Shown one piece after another: positions 15,472 through 23,566 of a stretch of DNA of 29,739 bases. The notes beneath the pieces are model-generated. The model ran no database searches. It saw nothing but the letters and a program-made list of their open reading frames with translations, and was not told the DNA's origin. The position numbers and the translations under genes were made by a program. Source of the DNA: a virus; IMG/VR virus record IMGVR_UViG_3300045738_002063, positions 1 through 29,739 of that record; one strand, given 5' to 3'. Position 1 is the stretch's first letter; each line of letters begins with the position of its first letter.

Positions 15472-16112
15472 TAGAATGATACCCAAATACCTATACCATG
15501 ATGAGGGTATAGTCTTTCATATTGATAGTAAATTACGTCATCGGTCTCTTCCCATTTGGTCTTACTTCCCCAGGTTTCATCTGTGGGAGTATTAGTGCTC
15601 ATATTATTGTCTTCAACAACAAATTGTATGGGCAACTCAAATTTTTTTGAGTATTTGTATGCCTCATGGAATCCTCCTGTTTCTGCCGTCATATCTCCGA
15701 CAAAGACCCATACTCTTTGATTGTTCGGATTTCCTTCTAGCTTGAGAGCTTTTGCTACACCTAAAGCAATAGGAATAATACCGCCCACAATGGAAGATGT
15801 ATAAAAATTTGGGTCTCTATAAGAGATACTCATACTTTTTCGCAAATCAACAATATCACTCCATAATACATCTTCAGGAACACCATGCAATAATGCATGA
15901 TAATGATTTCTCCAAGAGGAAAATACCCAATCTTCATGTCCTACATATTGAAATATTTCTATTAAGTCTTCCTCATTATTGCCAGATAGATGTACTGGAC
16001 CACGAATTATTGACTTTTCATAGGCATCTCTTATAGATTTCTCAAACTCTATTAAATCATCAACTTTTTTGGTGATTTTCCTTATGGGCTTTAAATATGA
16101 TGGGATTTTCAT
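15471..16112 (-). CDS. Short E1-alpha-like TPP-binding subunit
   Basis: 213 residues; usual E1-alpha proteins have about 320-360. The TPP/Mg site is seen as VGDMTAETGGFHEAY (138-152) followed by VVEDNN (165-170), the GD-x(n)-N pattern, with Met in place of the usual Gly after GD. The upstream SWRNHYHALLHG segment resembles the E1-alpha RxHxxxL-G region. The C-terminus stops soon after the TPP site. Coupled to the beta subunit by TAATG. The 38 bases to the divergent SDR gene must hold both promoters, if there are any. Lipoamide partners (E2, E3) are not in the window, so a complete dehydrogenase complex is unlikely. Confidence 0.78.
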   Translation of the reverse strand: MKIPSYLKPIRKITKKVDDLIEFEKSIRDAYEKSIIRGPVHLSGNNEEDLIEIFQYVGHEDWVFSSWRNHYHALLHGVPEDVLWSDIVDLRKSMSISYRDPNFYTSSIVGGIIPIALGVAKALKLEGNPNNQRVWVFVGDMTAETGGFHEAYKYSKKFELPIQFVVEDNNMSTNTPTDETWGSKTKWEETDDVIYYQYERLYPHHGIGIWVSF

Positions 16113-16150
16113 AATTTATACTTTCTACGATATAATAGTTAAGAGGAATT

Positions 16151-17104
16151 ATGTTTAAAGACAAAACAGTGTTCATTCCAGGCGGTCGAACTGGTTTTTT
16201 AGGTACTAATTTTGTAAACAAACTGTTGCCCCAAGGGGCAACAGTTTTAGCTCACTCTTTTTCCAAAAAACCAGGATTCTTAAAGCCTTCCCCTAATTTG
16301 CTAGAAATGACTGGCCCTCTCACTCCAGATAATCTTCCTAAAGATTTAGACATTGACTATGTGATTCACTGCGCCGCTTATACGGCAGGTGCCCATGAAA
16401 TGACCAATAATCCTGTTGCTTTTGTCAATGAAAATACTTTTTCAAATTCGCATTTACTGGATTGGGCTGCTTTACGTGGTGTTAAAAAGTTCATATTCAT
16501 TAGTAGTTCTGCTATATATCCAAATGCTGATTACCCTTTAAAAGAGGAAGAAGGATTTATTGACGATCCTCCTGGTAATTATTTCGGTGTTGGGTGGATG
16601 AAAAGATACACTGAGAAATTAGCTAATTTCTATCATAAATGCTATGGAATGGAAGTGCTCATTATTCGCCCGTCTAATATTTATGGCCCTTTTTCTAATT
16701 TCGATTTACAACATTCGCATGTCTTGCCTGCTTTAATACGCAAATTTGATGAAAATCACAATCCTTTAGAGGTTTGGGGTTCCCCAGATGTTGTCAGGGA
16801 TTTTATCTATGTAGATGATTTTGTAGAAGGAGTGATATCTGCTTTCAATTTCTTTTCTGGCTTTGATGTTTTCAACATTGCCTCTGGAAAAACAATAACT
16901 ATTGGGGAATCCGTAGATTTGATTTCAGAACTTACCGATTACAAAGGAGAGATAATTTTTAATTCTTCAAAGCCAACTACTATTCACACCAGAGAAATAG
17001 ATATATCAAAAGCTAAATCATTATTGGGATTTGATACATTTACTTCTTTCAAAGATGGTCTAGAAAAAACAATAAATTGGTATAAAAGCAATGTTAACCA
17101 CTAA
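16151..17104 (+). CDS. SDR sugar-nucleotide epimerase/reductase (GDP-fucose-synthase-like), second copy type
   Basis: 317 residues after AAGAGGAATT (ribosome site). Cofactor loop GGRTGFLG (11-18), catalytic Ser region ISSSAIYP (117-124), and VGWMKRYTEK with Lys151. The position four before the Lys is Val; the nearest Tyr is seven before. RPSNIYGPFSNF and VRDFIYVDDFVEG are the substrate-side blocks. It is related to the SDR at 10635 but clearly not a recent duplicate. It overlaps the transketolase gene by 14 bases, so it likely acts in the same pathway, perhaps reducing or epimerising the sugar made by that enzyme. Confidence 0.83.
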   Translation: MFKDKTVFIPGGRTGFLGTNFVNKLLPQGATVLAHSFSKKPGFLKPSPNLLEMTGPLTPDNLPKDLDIDYVIHCAAYTAGAHEMTNNPVAFVNENTFSNSHLLDWAALRGVKKFIFISSSAIYPNADYPLKEEEGFIDDPPGNYFGVGWMKRYTEKLANFYHKCYGMEVLIIRPSNIYGPFSNFDLQHSHVLPALIRKFDENHNPLEVWGSPDVVRDFIYVDDFVEGVISAFNFFSGFDVFNIASGKTITIGESVDLISELTDYKGEIIFNSSKPTTIHTREIDISKAKSLLGFDTFTSFKDGLEKTINWYKSNVNH

Positions 17105-17903
17105 AGAGCTAAAAGACAAAGTAAAACAGACTAAACTTCGTACCTTTGATATGGTTATGAATGCTGGCAGAGGGCATCTAGGAGGTTCATTTTCATCTGT
17201 GGAAGTATTGGTATCATTGTATTATGGTGGCATTTTAAAATTTGATCCAGATAACCCGAAATGGGAGAAAAGAGATAGGATAATATTGAGTAAAGGGCAT
17301 GCTAACAATTGCCTTTGTGTTATCTTATCTGATTTGGGATATTTTGAAGAAAAAGAACTCGATTTATACTGTCAAAATGGAGGCACACTAGGAGGGCATA
17401 GTGATGATGTAGTTCCTGGCGTTGAAGCTGTCACAGGTTCTTTAGGGCATGGTCTTGGATTGGCTGCTGGTATGGCGTTGGGTCTCAAATTAGACGGCAG
17501 CAACAATCGCATTTTCTGCATTATAGGTGATGGGGAGAGTCAAGAGGGATCAATTTGGGAAGCGGCCATGTTTGCAGCCCATCATGAACTTCATAATTTA
17601 ACTGTTGTGCTAGATAGAAATCAATTAGGCAGTGAAGATTTTACAAAAGACACATGTAAACTAGAGCCACTGGTTGACAAATGGAAAAGTTTTGGATGGA
17701 TGGTTTGCGAAATGAATGGCCATGATATTGCTGAGTGTTTGCACACTCTTTCAACAGATTTTCAAGGCAATAATCCAGGTATAATTATTTCAAAAACAAT
17801 CAAAGGAAATGGAATGCCTTCTTTGGAAAATACTCCTAAGTCACACCACACGCTTCCCAAAGGAACTCAAATTGATGCAACGAGGAAAAATCTTCTATCA
17901 TGA
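17091..17903 (+). CDS. Transketolase N-terminal subunit (TPP-binding)
   Basis: 270 residues, the usual length of split N-terminal transketolases. GRGHLGGSFS (26-35), SKGHANN (67-73), GSLGHGLG, and the TPP/Mg motif GDGESQEGSIWEA (146-158) with Asn177 completing it. With the next gene it forms an alpha2-beta2 enzyme that moves a two-carbon ketol unit between sugars. Split transketolases occur in archaea and in surface-glycan or secondary-metabolism clusters. Here it is surrounded by sugar-nucleotide genes, so it may build a heptulose precursor or a branched sugar rather than serve the pentose phosphate pathway. Gene identity strong, reaction inferred. Confidence 0.92.
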   Translation: MLTTKELKDKVKQTKLRTFDMVMNAGRGHLGGSFSSVEVLVSLYYGGILKFDPDNPKWEKRDRIILSKGHANNCLCVILSDLGYFEEKELDLYCQNGGTLGGHSDDVVPGVEAVTGSLGHGLGLAAGMALGLKLDGSNNRIFCIIGDGESQEGSIWEAAMFAAHHELHNLTVVLDRNQLGSEDFTKDTCKLEPLVDKWKSFGWMVCEMNGHDIAECLHTLSTDFQGNNPGIIISKTIKGNGMPSLENTPKSHHTLPKGTQIDATRKNLLS

Positions 17904-17918
17904 ATAGTTGAGACAAAA

Positions 17919-18899
17919 GTGAACAATATAAAAACATACAATGATACAAGAGACGCAATTTTCGATGAATTATATGAGATCGCCATAGGCGATCCTAATG
18001 TCGTGGTTTTTAGTGCAGATACGAGCGCTATGAAATTTAGCGATTTCGAAAAAAATATTCCTAATCAATTTTACAACATTGGCATTGCAGAACAGAATGC
18101 CATGACCACGGCTGCTGGATTAACTCGTACTGGCAAAAAAGTGTTTGTATTTGGCATATCAAATTTTGTATCTCTTAGATGCTTTGAGCAAGTTAGAGTT
18201 GATATATGTGGGATGAAATGTCCTGTAGTTATTTTAGGAATGGGTGCAGGATATACTTATGCTCAAGATGGTTTAACCCATCATATGACAGAAGATATGG
18301 GAGCAATGAATACGCTTCCAGGGTTAACCATCTGGAATCCATCAGATTACACTATGACGGCTCATCTAATACATTTGGCATATGAAAAAAATGGACCTTG
18401 CTATTTGAGATTTGACAAAGGCCCATTTGATGGGCCGCTTGATTCAGTATATCCAGATGAATATGATTTTAGCGTTGGCGTCAATTGCTCTTCTCGCTCT
18501 CCTATTGGTGTTGATTCCAAAAAAGTTGCGATTGTTGGAACTGGAATTTCGACTAAGTGGTCGCATGAAATAGCCGTAAAATTACTAAAGAACGGGATAG
18601 CCACACAGGTCGTTGATCTTTACAGGATCAAGCCTCTAAATAAAGGTGCATTATTGGATTCGCTCGAAGGTTGCCAATTAGTTGTAACTCTAGAAGAACA
18701 CAATGTGCATGGTGGAATTGGAATGATCGTCAGTAACGCTATGATGGAAGAACAACTCTACATACCTGTTAAGAAATTCGGAGTGAACGATAGGTTTATA
18801 AGTGAGGTTGGAGATCGTGAATTTCTCAGAACCATAAATGGAATGGATGATTCAAGCGTAATACAAGGAATCAAAAATGCTCTACAAAAAACTGGGTAA
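17919..18899 (+). CDS. Transketolase C-terminal subunit
   Basis: 326 residues from GTG at 17919. The pyrimidine domain includes GIAEQNAMTTAAGL, where Glu58 is expected to activate TPP. RCFEQVRVDICG and GAGYTYAQDGLTHH continue the domain, and the C-terminal transketolase domain follows from about 200 (VAIVGTGI, VVTLEEHNVHGG). Length is full for a split C-subunit. It starts 15 bases after the N-subunit, and its end overlaps the aldo/keto reductase by 23 bases, so the three genes are co-translated. Confidence 0.92.
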   Translation: MNNIKTYNDTRDAIFDELYEIAIGDPNVVVFSADTSAMKFSDFEKNIPNQFYNIGIAEQNAMTTAAGLTRTGKKVFVFGISNFVSLRCFEQVRVDICGMKCPVVILGMGAGYTYAQDGLTHHMTEDMGAMNTLPGLTIWNPSDYTMTAHLIHLAYEKNGPCYLRFDKGPFDGPLDSVYPDEYDFSVGVNCSSRSPIGVDSKKVAIVGTGISTKWSHEIAVKLLKNGIATQVVDLYRIKPLNKGALLDSLEGCQLVVTLEEHNVHGGIGMIVSNAMMEEQLYIPVKKFGVNDRFISEVGDREFLRTINGMDDSSVIQGIKNALQKTG

Positions 18900-19890
18900 T
18901 ACGTCAAAAGTAATCCCGGTCATAGGCCAAGGAACGATGGGAATTGGGGGCAGGTTCTCATCTGATCGCTCCAATGACAAAAGTGGCATAGCAGCCCTCA
19001 AACATGGCGTGTCCTGTGGACTGTCTTTTGTTGACACGGCAGAAGCCTACGGTGGCGGTCATTCTGAAGAATTGATAGGGCGTGTGCGTGACATTTTTGT
19101 TGCCAGCAAAGTATCACCCGAAAATCTTAATCGCAAAAATCTAATCGCCGCTTGCGAGGCCAGCTTGAAAAGGCTGAAGAGAAACCATATTGATCTGTAT
19201 CAAATACACTGGCCTAACCCAGACATTCCCATTGAAGAGACTGCTGAAGCTCTCAATATATTGAAAAAGCAAGGGAAGATACGGTTCATTGGAGTCAGCA
19301 ATTTTACCGTTCAAGAGATTGTTCCTTTAATGGAAATGTGTGAAATTTCCTCCGCTCAGTCAGAGTACAATCTTTTTGATCGCACCGTCGAATCTAAATT
19401 GTTGCCGTACTGCCAAGAGAACAAAATAACTTTCATCGCATACACGCCATTGGATTTCGGGCGTTCGCTTCCAATACTGAAGGTACTTTCAAAAAAGTAT
19501 GATTCAACCCCACAGCAAATAGCATTAAAGTGGTTGGTTGACAAGGGTGTTGTGGCGATTCCTAAATCTATAAACCTTGACCACATAAAGAGTAACGCAG
19601 AATCAGTGTTGTTGGATATCGATCCAGACGATTCTATGCTTTTAGACTCGCTTCACGGCGAATTGCAACACATTTCAACAAAAGAGATTGCGTGCGACTC
19701 TTCTAACCTTGAAAACTTCGTACCAAGTTTTCAATCGCTTGGAGAATCATTAAAAAGTGGCATTCCAATGAAGCCGATTCGAGTCAAAAAACAAAAAGAT
19801 AGGTTTGAGTTGACAGAAGGCAAAATTAGATATTGGGCATGGAGACATGCCTTTGGCGACCACCCATGTCCAACATTAATACGGGAGTAA
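18877..19890 (+). CDS. Aldo/keto reductase with C-terminal ParB-like domain
   Basis: 337 residues. Residues 1-262 are a complete aldo/keto reductase: VDTAEAYGGG with Asp53 and Tyr58, Lys78 in FVASKVS, and His111 in YQIHWP, the catalytic tetrad. IPKS (228-231) lies in the cofactor region. The final 70 residues do not belong to that family. They read like a ParB/sulfiredoxin-like N-terminal domain: ISTKEI, SLGESLKSGIPMKPIRV (287-303), FELTEGKIRYWAWRHAFG (310-327), then CPTLIRE, matching the pattern PI-x-V, y-x-l-x-x-G-x-x-R, A-x-x-x-x-G, ip-x-i. It presumably reduces a sugar or keto intermediate with NADPH; the tail may bind a nucleotide. Fusion is clear by eye; role of the tail is open. Confidence 0.82.
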   Translation: MLYKKLGNTSKVIPVIGQGTMGIGGRFSSDRSNDKSGIAALKHGVSCGLSFVDTAEAYGGGHSEELIGRVRDIFVASKVSPENLNRKNLIAACEASLKRLKRNHIDLYQIHWPNPDIPIEETAEALNILKKQGKIRFIGVSNFTVQEIVPLMEMCEISSAQSEYNLFDRTVESKLLPYCQENKITFIAYTPLDFGRSLPILKVLSKKYDSTPQQIALKWLVDKGVVAIPKSINLDHIKSNAESVLLDIDPDDSMLLDSLHGELQHISTKEIACDSSNLENFVPSFQSLGESLKSGIPMKPIRVKKQKDRFELTEGKIRYWAWRHAFGDHPCPTLIRE

Positions 19891-19892
19891 AA

Positions 19893-20654
19893 ATGACCGA
19901 CCAGATAGATAGACAAGAGTTATATCGCAGTGATGAAGAAGCAAAGATCAGAGGCAATTTTGTTCAACACTTTCGTCAATGTCCCATTCCTGATGAGGAT
20001 ATTTTACAAAACCTGGGCCTCTTTCTAAACTCCAAAAACCTCTCTAGAATTTTGTTTATGGATCATCTCTACAAGCAAATCGTAGACACACATGGTATTA
20101 TCGTTGAGTTCGGCACTCGTTGGGGTCAAAACACTTCATTGTTCTCTGCTTTGCGAGGCATCTACGAGCCTTTCAATCGCATTCGCAAAATCGTAGGGTT
20201 TGATACATTTACTGGATTCCCATCTTTGACCGATAGTGATAATCTAGAATGTGACATCATGCACGAAGGAGGTTTAGCCTGCACTGAGAAGTATGAAGAA
20301 TATCTTGAGAAGGTACTAGAGTTTCAAGAACAAGACAATCCCATGTCTCATGTGAAAAAGTTTGAAATCCGTAAAGGTGATGCTACATGTGAAATTGAAA
20401 AATACATAAAAGAATATCCAGAAACTATAATTTCTCTAGCATTTTTTGATTTCGATATTTACGAACCAACTAAAAAGTGTTTAGAAGCCATAAAGCCACG
20501 ACTCGTCAAAGGAAGCATATTGGCCTTTGATGAATTATGTGACCGAGACTCACCGGGAGAAACAAAAGCTTTACAAGAAGTATTTGGTCTCAACAATATA
20601 AGACTAAAACGACACAGATATTGCTCCAGAACCTCTTACTTCGAAGTCGAATAA
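19893..20654 (+). CDS. TylF/MycF-like O-methyltransferase
   Basis: 253 residues from ATG at 19893 with GGGAG upstream (the in-frame ATG at 19833 lies inside the previous gene). SAM-binding VEFGTRWGQN (71-80), FDTFTGFP, then DFDIYEPTKKCLEAIKPRL and GSILAFDEL, the typical acidic metal-binding part of the macrocin O-methyltransferase family. Such enzymes methylate sugar hydroxyls of glycans or antibiotics. It fits O-methyl capping of the island's sugar. It follows the reductase by 2 bases. Confidence 0.85.
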   Translation: MTDQIDRQELYRSDEEAKIRGNFVQHFRQCPIPDEDILQNLGLFLNSKNLSRILFMDHLYKQIVDTHGIIVEFGTRWGQNTSLFSALRGIYEPFNRIRKIVGFDTFTGFPSLTDSDNLECDIMHEGGLACTEKYEEYLEKVLEFQEQDNPMSHVKKFEIRKGDATCEIEKYIKEYPETIISLAFFDFDIYEPTKKCLEAIKPRLVKGSILAFDELCDRDSPGETKALQEVFGLNNIRLKRHRYCSRTSYFEVE

Positions 20655-20671
20655 AATAGGGTAAATCATAG

Positions 20672-21577
20672 ATGAATCTAACAACAGAAAATTTTATAGA
20701 CCTTTTTGAACTAACAGACATTTCTTCAAGATGTCAAAATTTAGTAGATACTTATGATTTTAGTTATGAACCAACAACTGGAGATCAGCGAGATGAAATA
20801 ATCTTAACTATATTATCGGCCTTATATCGTGGATTTGATAAAACTGGTAATGTTTCCAAGTGGAATGAAGGGTGGGAAGAAAACTTTCAAGCGTATTTAA
20901 AATCAGGCAAAAATCCTGAGTTTCTTATGCCACGATACTACAAAAGAACACCTTCACCTTTGCGTTTGCAAAAAAACTTCATTCTTCCCAATGATGGCAA
21001 TTTTGAAACTAGCTTTTTTGATGTTCTACGAATGTGGGTAGCAGAAGAGTACATTTCAACATCAGACCATGTATATGAATTTGGCTGCGGACCTGCACAC
21101 AACTTACTTGCTTTTAACGAAATATTCCCAAATAAACAATACACAGGCTTAGATTGGGCAATTCCTTCTCAAAAAATCATAAAAGCAATTGACAAGCCAA
21201 ATATTTCAGGAGATTATTTCGATATGTTGTGTCCTAATAATTTGCAACTAAAGCCTGGATCGTTAGTGCTTACTATCGGCGCATTGGAACAGTTAGGTAG
21301 TAAATTCGACACCATCATGGAATACTGGATGAAGCAACCAGTATCTATGTTTGTCCATCTAGAACCCATAATAGAGTTTTATGATCCATCTAACCTACTT
21401 GATTATTTAGCCATTAAGTATACACAGGATCGTAATTACCTTCAGGGATACATGACGTTACTTCAAAAAATGAATGATGAAGGAACTATAGAAATAACAA
21501 AAAAAACCAGAGTGCCTTTTGGAGGTTTGTTTAATGAAGGATGGAATATTATATCATGGAGGAAAAATGAGTGTTAG
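20672..21577 (+). CDS. Class I SAM-dependent methyltransferase
   Basis: 301 residues. A large N-terminal region (1-125) precedes motif I, VYEFGCGPAHNLLAF, then YTGLDWA and LVLTIGALEQLG, which together form a Rossmann methyltransferase. No named subfamily recognised. Methyltransferases with such leading domains are seen next to glycosyltransferases, so a sugar or glycan acceptor is likely. Overlaps the next gene by 11 bases, which suggests coupling. Confidence 0.75.
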   Translation: MNLTTENFIDLFELTDISSRCQNLVDTYDFSYEPTTGDQRDEIILTILSALYRGFDKTGNVSKWNEGWEENFQAYLKSGKNPEFLMPRYYKRTPSPLRLQKNFILPNDGNFETSFFDVLRMWVAEEYISTSDHVYEFGCGPAHNLLAFNEIFPNKQYTGLDWAIPSQKIIKAIDKPNISGDYFDMLCPNNLQLKPGSLVLTIGALEQLGSKFDTIMEYWMKQPVSMFVHLEPIIEFYDPSNLLDYLAIKYTQDRNYLQGYMTLLQKMNDEGTIEITKKTRVPFGGLFNEGWNIISWRKNEC

Positions 21578-22322
21578 TCTTTTTGGAAGTTGTATACGTG
21601 CTGAAAACTGGTTAAGCATTTATGAAAAATTATCATCCCAAAACGATATAGACTTTGAATTAGTTTTTTCAGGACATATTCGTCCCAATTTTGCTTTGCC
21701 TGATAATTTCAAATATATTTATGCTAATGTCAAACCCCCGCAATGTTGGAGCATAGCGGCTAGAGAAAGTAAAGGCCATATAGTTTCTAATTTTGGAGAC
21801 GACATTGATCTAAGTGAACATGCATTAGATAAAGCTTATGAAGCATTTCTGAAAGAGAATAATTCTAAGGCCGTTATAGTTCCAGAATTTTACCATCACA
21901 ATCAAAGAACGGTGCTAAGTTCAACGCATTATTTGGTAACAAAAAATTCATCCACACCAATTGTTCCCCAAGCATTAGCGTTCTATGATAGAGAATTCTT
22001 TTTAAAGTTAAACGGATCAGATCGTAGATTTGCCGCTACTTTAGGGGATTACGATCTATACTTGCAAGCTATGAAAAAAGGGGCTTATTTAGTATTTTGT
22101 GATGACATATGGCAAAGACATAGCGATGAAGGTTCTAAAGGTAAAAAAAATCAAAGCTTATTGTACAAAAGGCATCGGCAAGTAGATCGCCCATTACTGT
22201 ACAGTTTATGGTTAAAGGAAGGAAACTTTGTTGATAGAACGTCTCATCATAAGCCATTTATATATGATGATACCATATATACGGTAAATCAGGGAACCTC
22301 TTGGACACCTTCAAAATTTTAA
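21567..22322 (+). CDS. GT-A type glycosyltransferase (GT2-like)
   Basis: 251 residues from ATG at 21567 with GGAGG seven bases before it; longer in-frame starts lie within the methyltransferase gene. MSVSLFGSCIRAENW, VFSGHI, then NFGDDIDL as the D-x-D-type motif, and RRFAATLGDYDLYLQAMKKG, the usual acceptor-side block. It is a compact transferase like the one at 11643. Donor sugar unknown. Confidence 0.72.
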   Translation: MSVSLFGSCIRAENWLSIYEKLSSQNDIDFELVFSGHIRPNFALPDNFKYIYANVKPPQCWSIAARESKGHIVSNFGDDIDLSEHALDKAYEAFLKENNSKAVIVPEFYHHNQRTVLSSTHYLVTKNSSTPIVPQALAFYDREFFLKLNGSDRRFAATLGDYDLYLQAMKKGAYLVFCDDIWQRHSDEGSKGKKNQSLLYKRHRQVDRPLLYSLWLKEGNFVDRTSHHKPFIYDDTIYTVNQGTSWTPSKF

Positions 22323-22347
22323 TTTCCTGTGGCCCGAAGGACGGATA

Positions 22348-22776
22348 ATGAACCGTAAATATTTACCTTCTTTTGCTGATTTGATAGACCGTTTATCTAT
22401 CGATCAACTCAAAGAAGTATTCGTACCAGAGAATAAGCAAAATTATCGTGATGAAATGGATCGTATTTGTCATGATATTGGAATTTTGATTAACGAAGAA
22501 GACATTAAGTTAACACCTCGTTTACTTCGATCCATTGTTGTATTGTCTCAAATCAATGCACATATTTGGTATAATGAAAGTTGTGCTCGCAGTGGGGAAG
22601 CTCAAGATTTAGAAAAACTTCGTTTAACTCATGGAATCAATGGTATAAGAAATTATGCCAAGAATGTTATACTAGCCGAGATAGGTGCAGAGCACGGATT
22701 CGATTATAAAACAGATAGCCTTGCTGCGGATTTCAAAGAATGGGAAGTTGATCTTGGTAAAGATGAGAATGAGTAA
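22348..22776 (+). CDS. Conserved phage-type small helical protein, function unknown
   Basis: 142 residues with AAGGA upstream. Mostly helical and charged: YLPSFADLIDRLSIDQLKEVF at the start, a middle with WYNESCARSGEAQDLEKLRLTHG-type polar helices, and an acidic C-terminus. I recall similar proteins beside glycosyltransferases in phage and environmental contigs, but without a known role. It ends the plus-strand run and converges with the GT17-like gene across 7 bases. Confidence 0.65.
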   Translation: MNRKYLPSFADLIDRLSIDQLKEVFVPENKQNYRDEMDRICHDIGILINEEDIKLTPRLLRSIVVLSQINAHIWYNESCARSGEAQDLEKLRLTHGINGIRNYAKNVILAEIGAEHGFDYKTDSLAADFKEWEVDLGKDENE

Positions 22777-22783
22777 AGACTAC

Positions 22784-23566
22784 TTATGCCCACGCAATCC
22801 ACTCCTTCCAATCATCCAAATTGTTTTTAATGGTATCTGGATATGTTTCATCAATGGGAACAATTTTCATATCTCGATTTCTAAATAGGTCTTTTTTATT
22901 CTCAATCAATTCATTAATTATATCTACGTTGAAACGATTCCCCAAGTAGTCTTTTTTACTAGCATGAACAAAACTATTCAACTTGTATTGAATTTCTTCT
23001 GGAGAAGCAAGATAGCTAAAATGTTTGCCCAGAGTTTTAACAACAATCGGTTTTCTTCCAGATTCATTTATTTTATGGCGAAGTCGTGTTAAAGTTTTGC
23101 AAGATTGTTTGAAAAACTTACCAGTCAAACCGATAGAACTAGTCCAGTTTTCTCCCAGTAGCATGTTGATTTTGTAGTAGTAAATTGGCATATTAAATCT
23201 AATATATTCCAATTCTCTTATCTTGTCTATCAATCTTTCCATTTCTTTAGCAGGCAACAACTCATCCAAGTCGCAAGAAATAATTATATCATCATCGCTT
23301 ATGTCCCTGCCAATCATTGCTCTGTTACGTTGATGGCCTTCATTGTGAAAAGAATTATTGGTGAACTCGTTAGCCTTTACTAACACTTTTTCTAACTTGG
23401 GATGGTTATACTTATCATTATTGAACAATAATACTTTTTTGTTTTTATTTGTATGAGTTCTTTCGGCCTCTACAATAATCATTTTGTCTACGTAATCCAT
23501 CTGTTCTGCTATCTTTAAGTCTAACAGTTTGAATTCGTTAAAAAACATCGAGCAACTGTATATCAT
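22784..23566 (-). CDS. GT17-like glycosyltransferase
   Basis: 260 residues with the hallmarks of family GT17 (beta-1,4-GlcNAc-transferase-like): the opening MIYSCSMFFNEFKLLDLKI, VDKMIIVEAERTH (26-38), a QRNRAM segment, D-L-D-E (99-102) as nucleotide-sugar metal motif, and KHFSYL further on. It probably transfers a GlcNAc-like sugar in the cytoplasm. Its ATG overlaps the upstream sulfotransferase stop (TAATG), so the two are coupled. Confidence 0.85.
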   Translation of the reverse strand: MIYSCSMFFNEFKLLDLKIAEQMDYVDKMIIVEAERTHTNKNKKVLLFNNDKYNHPKLEKVLVKANEFTNNSFHNEGHQRNRAMIGRDISDDDIIISCDLDELLPAKEMERLIDKIRELEYIRFNMPIYYYKINMLLGENWTSSIGLTGKFFKQSCKTLTRLRHKINESGRKPIVVKTLGKHFSYLASPEEIQYKLNSFVHASKKDYLGNRFNVDIINELIENKKDLFRNRDMKIVPIDETYPDTIKNNLDDWKEWIAWA

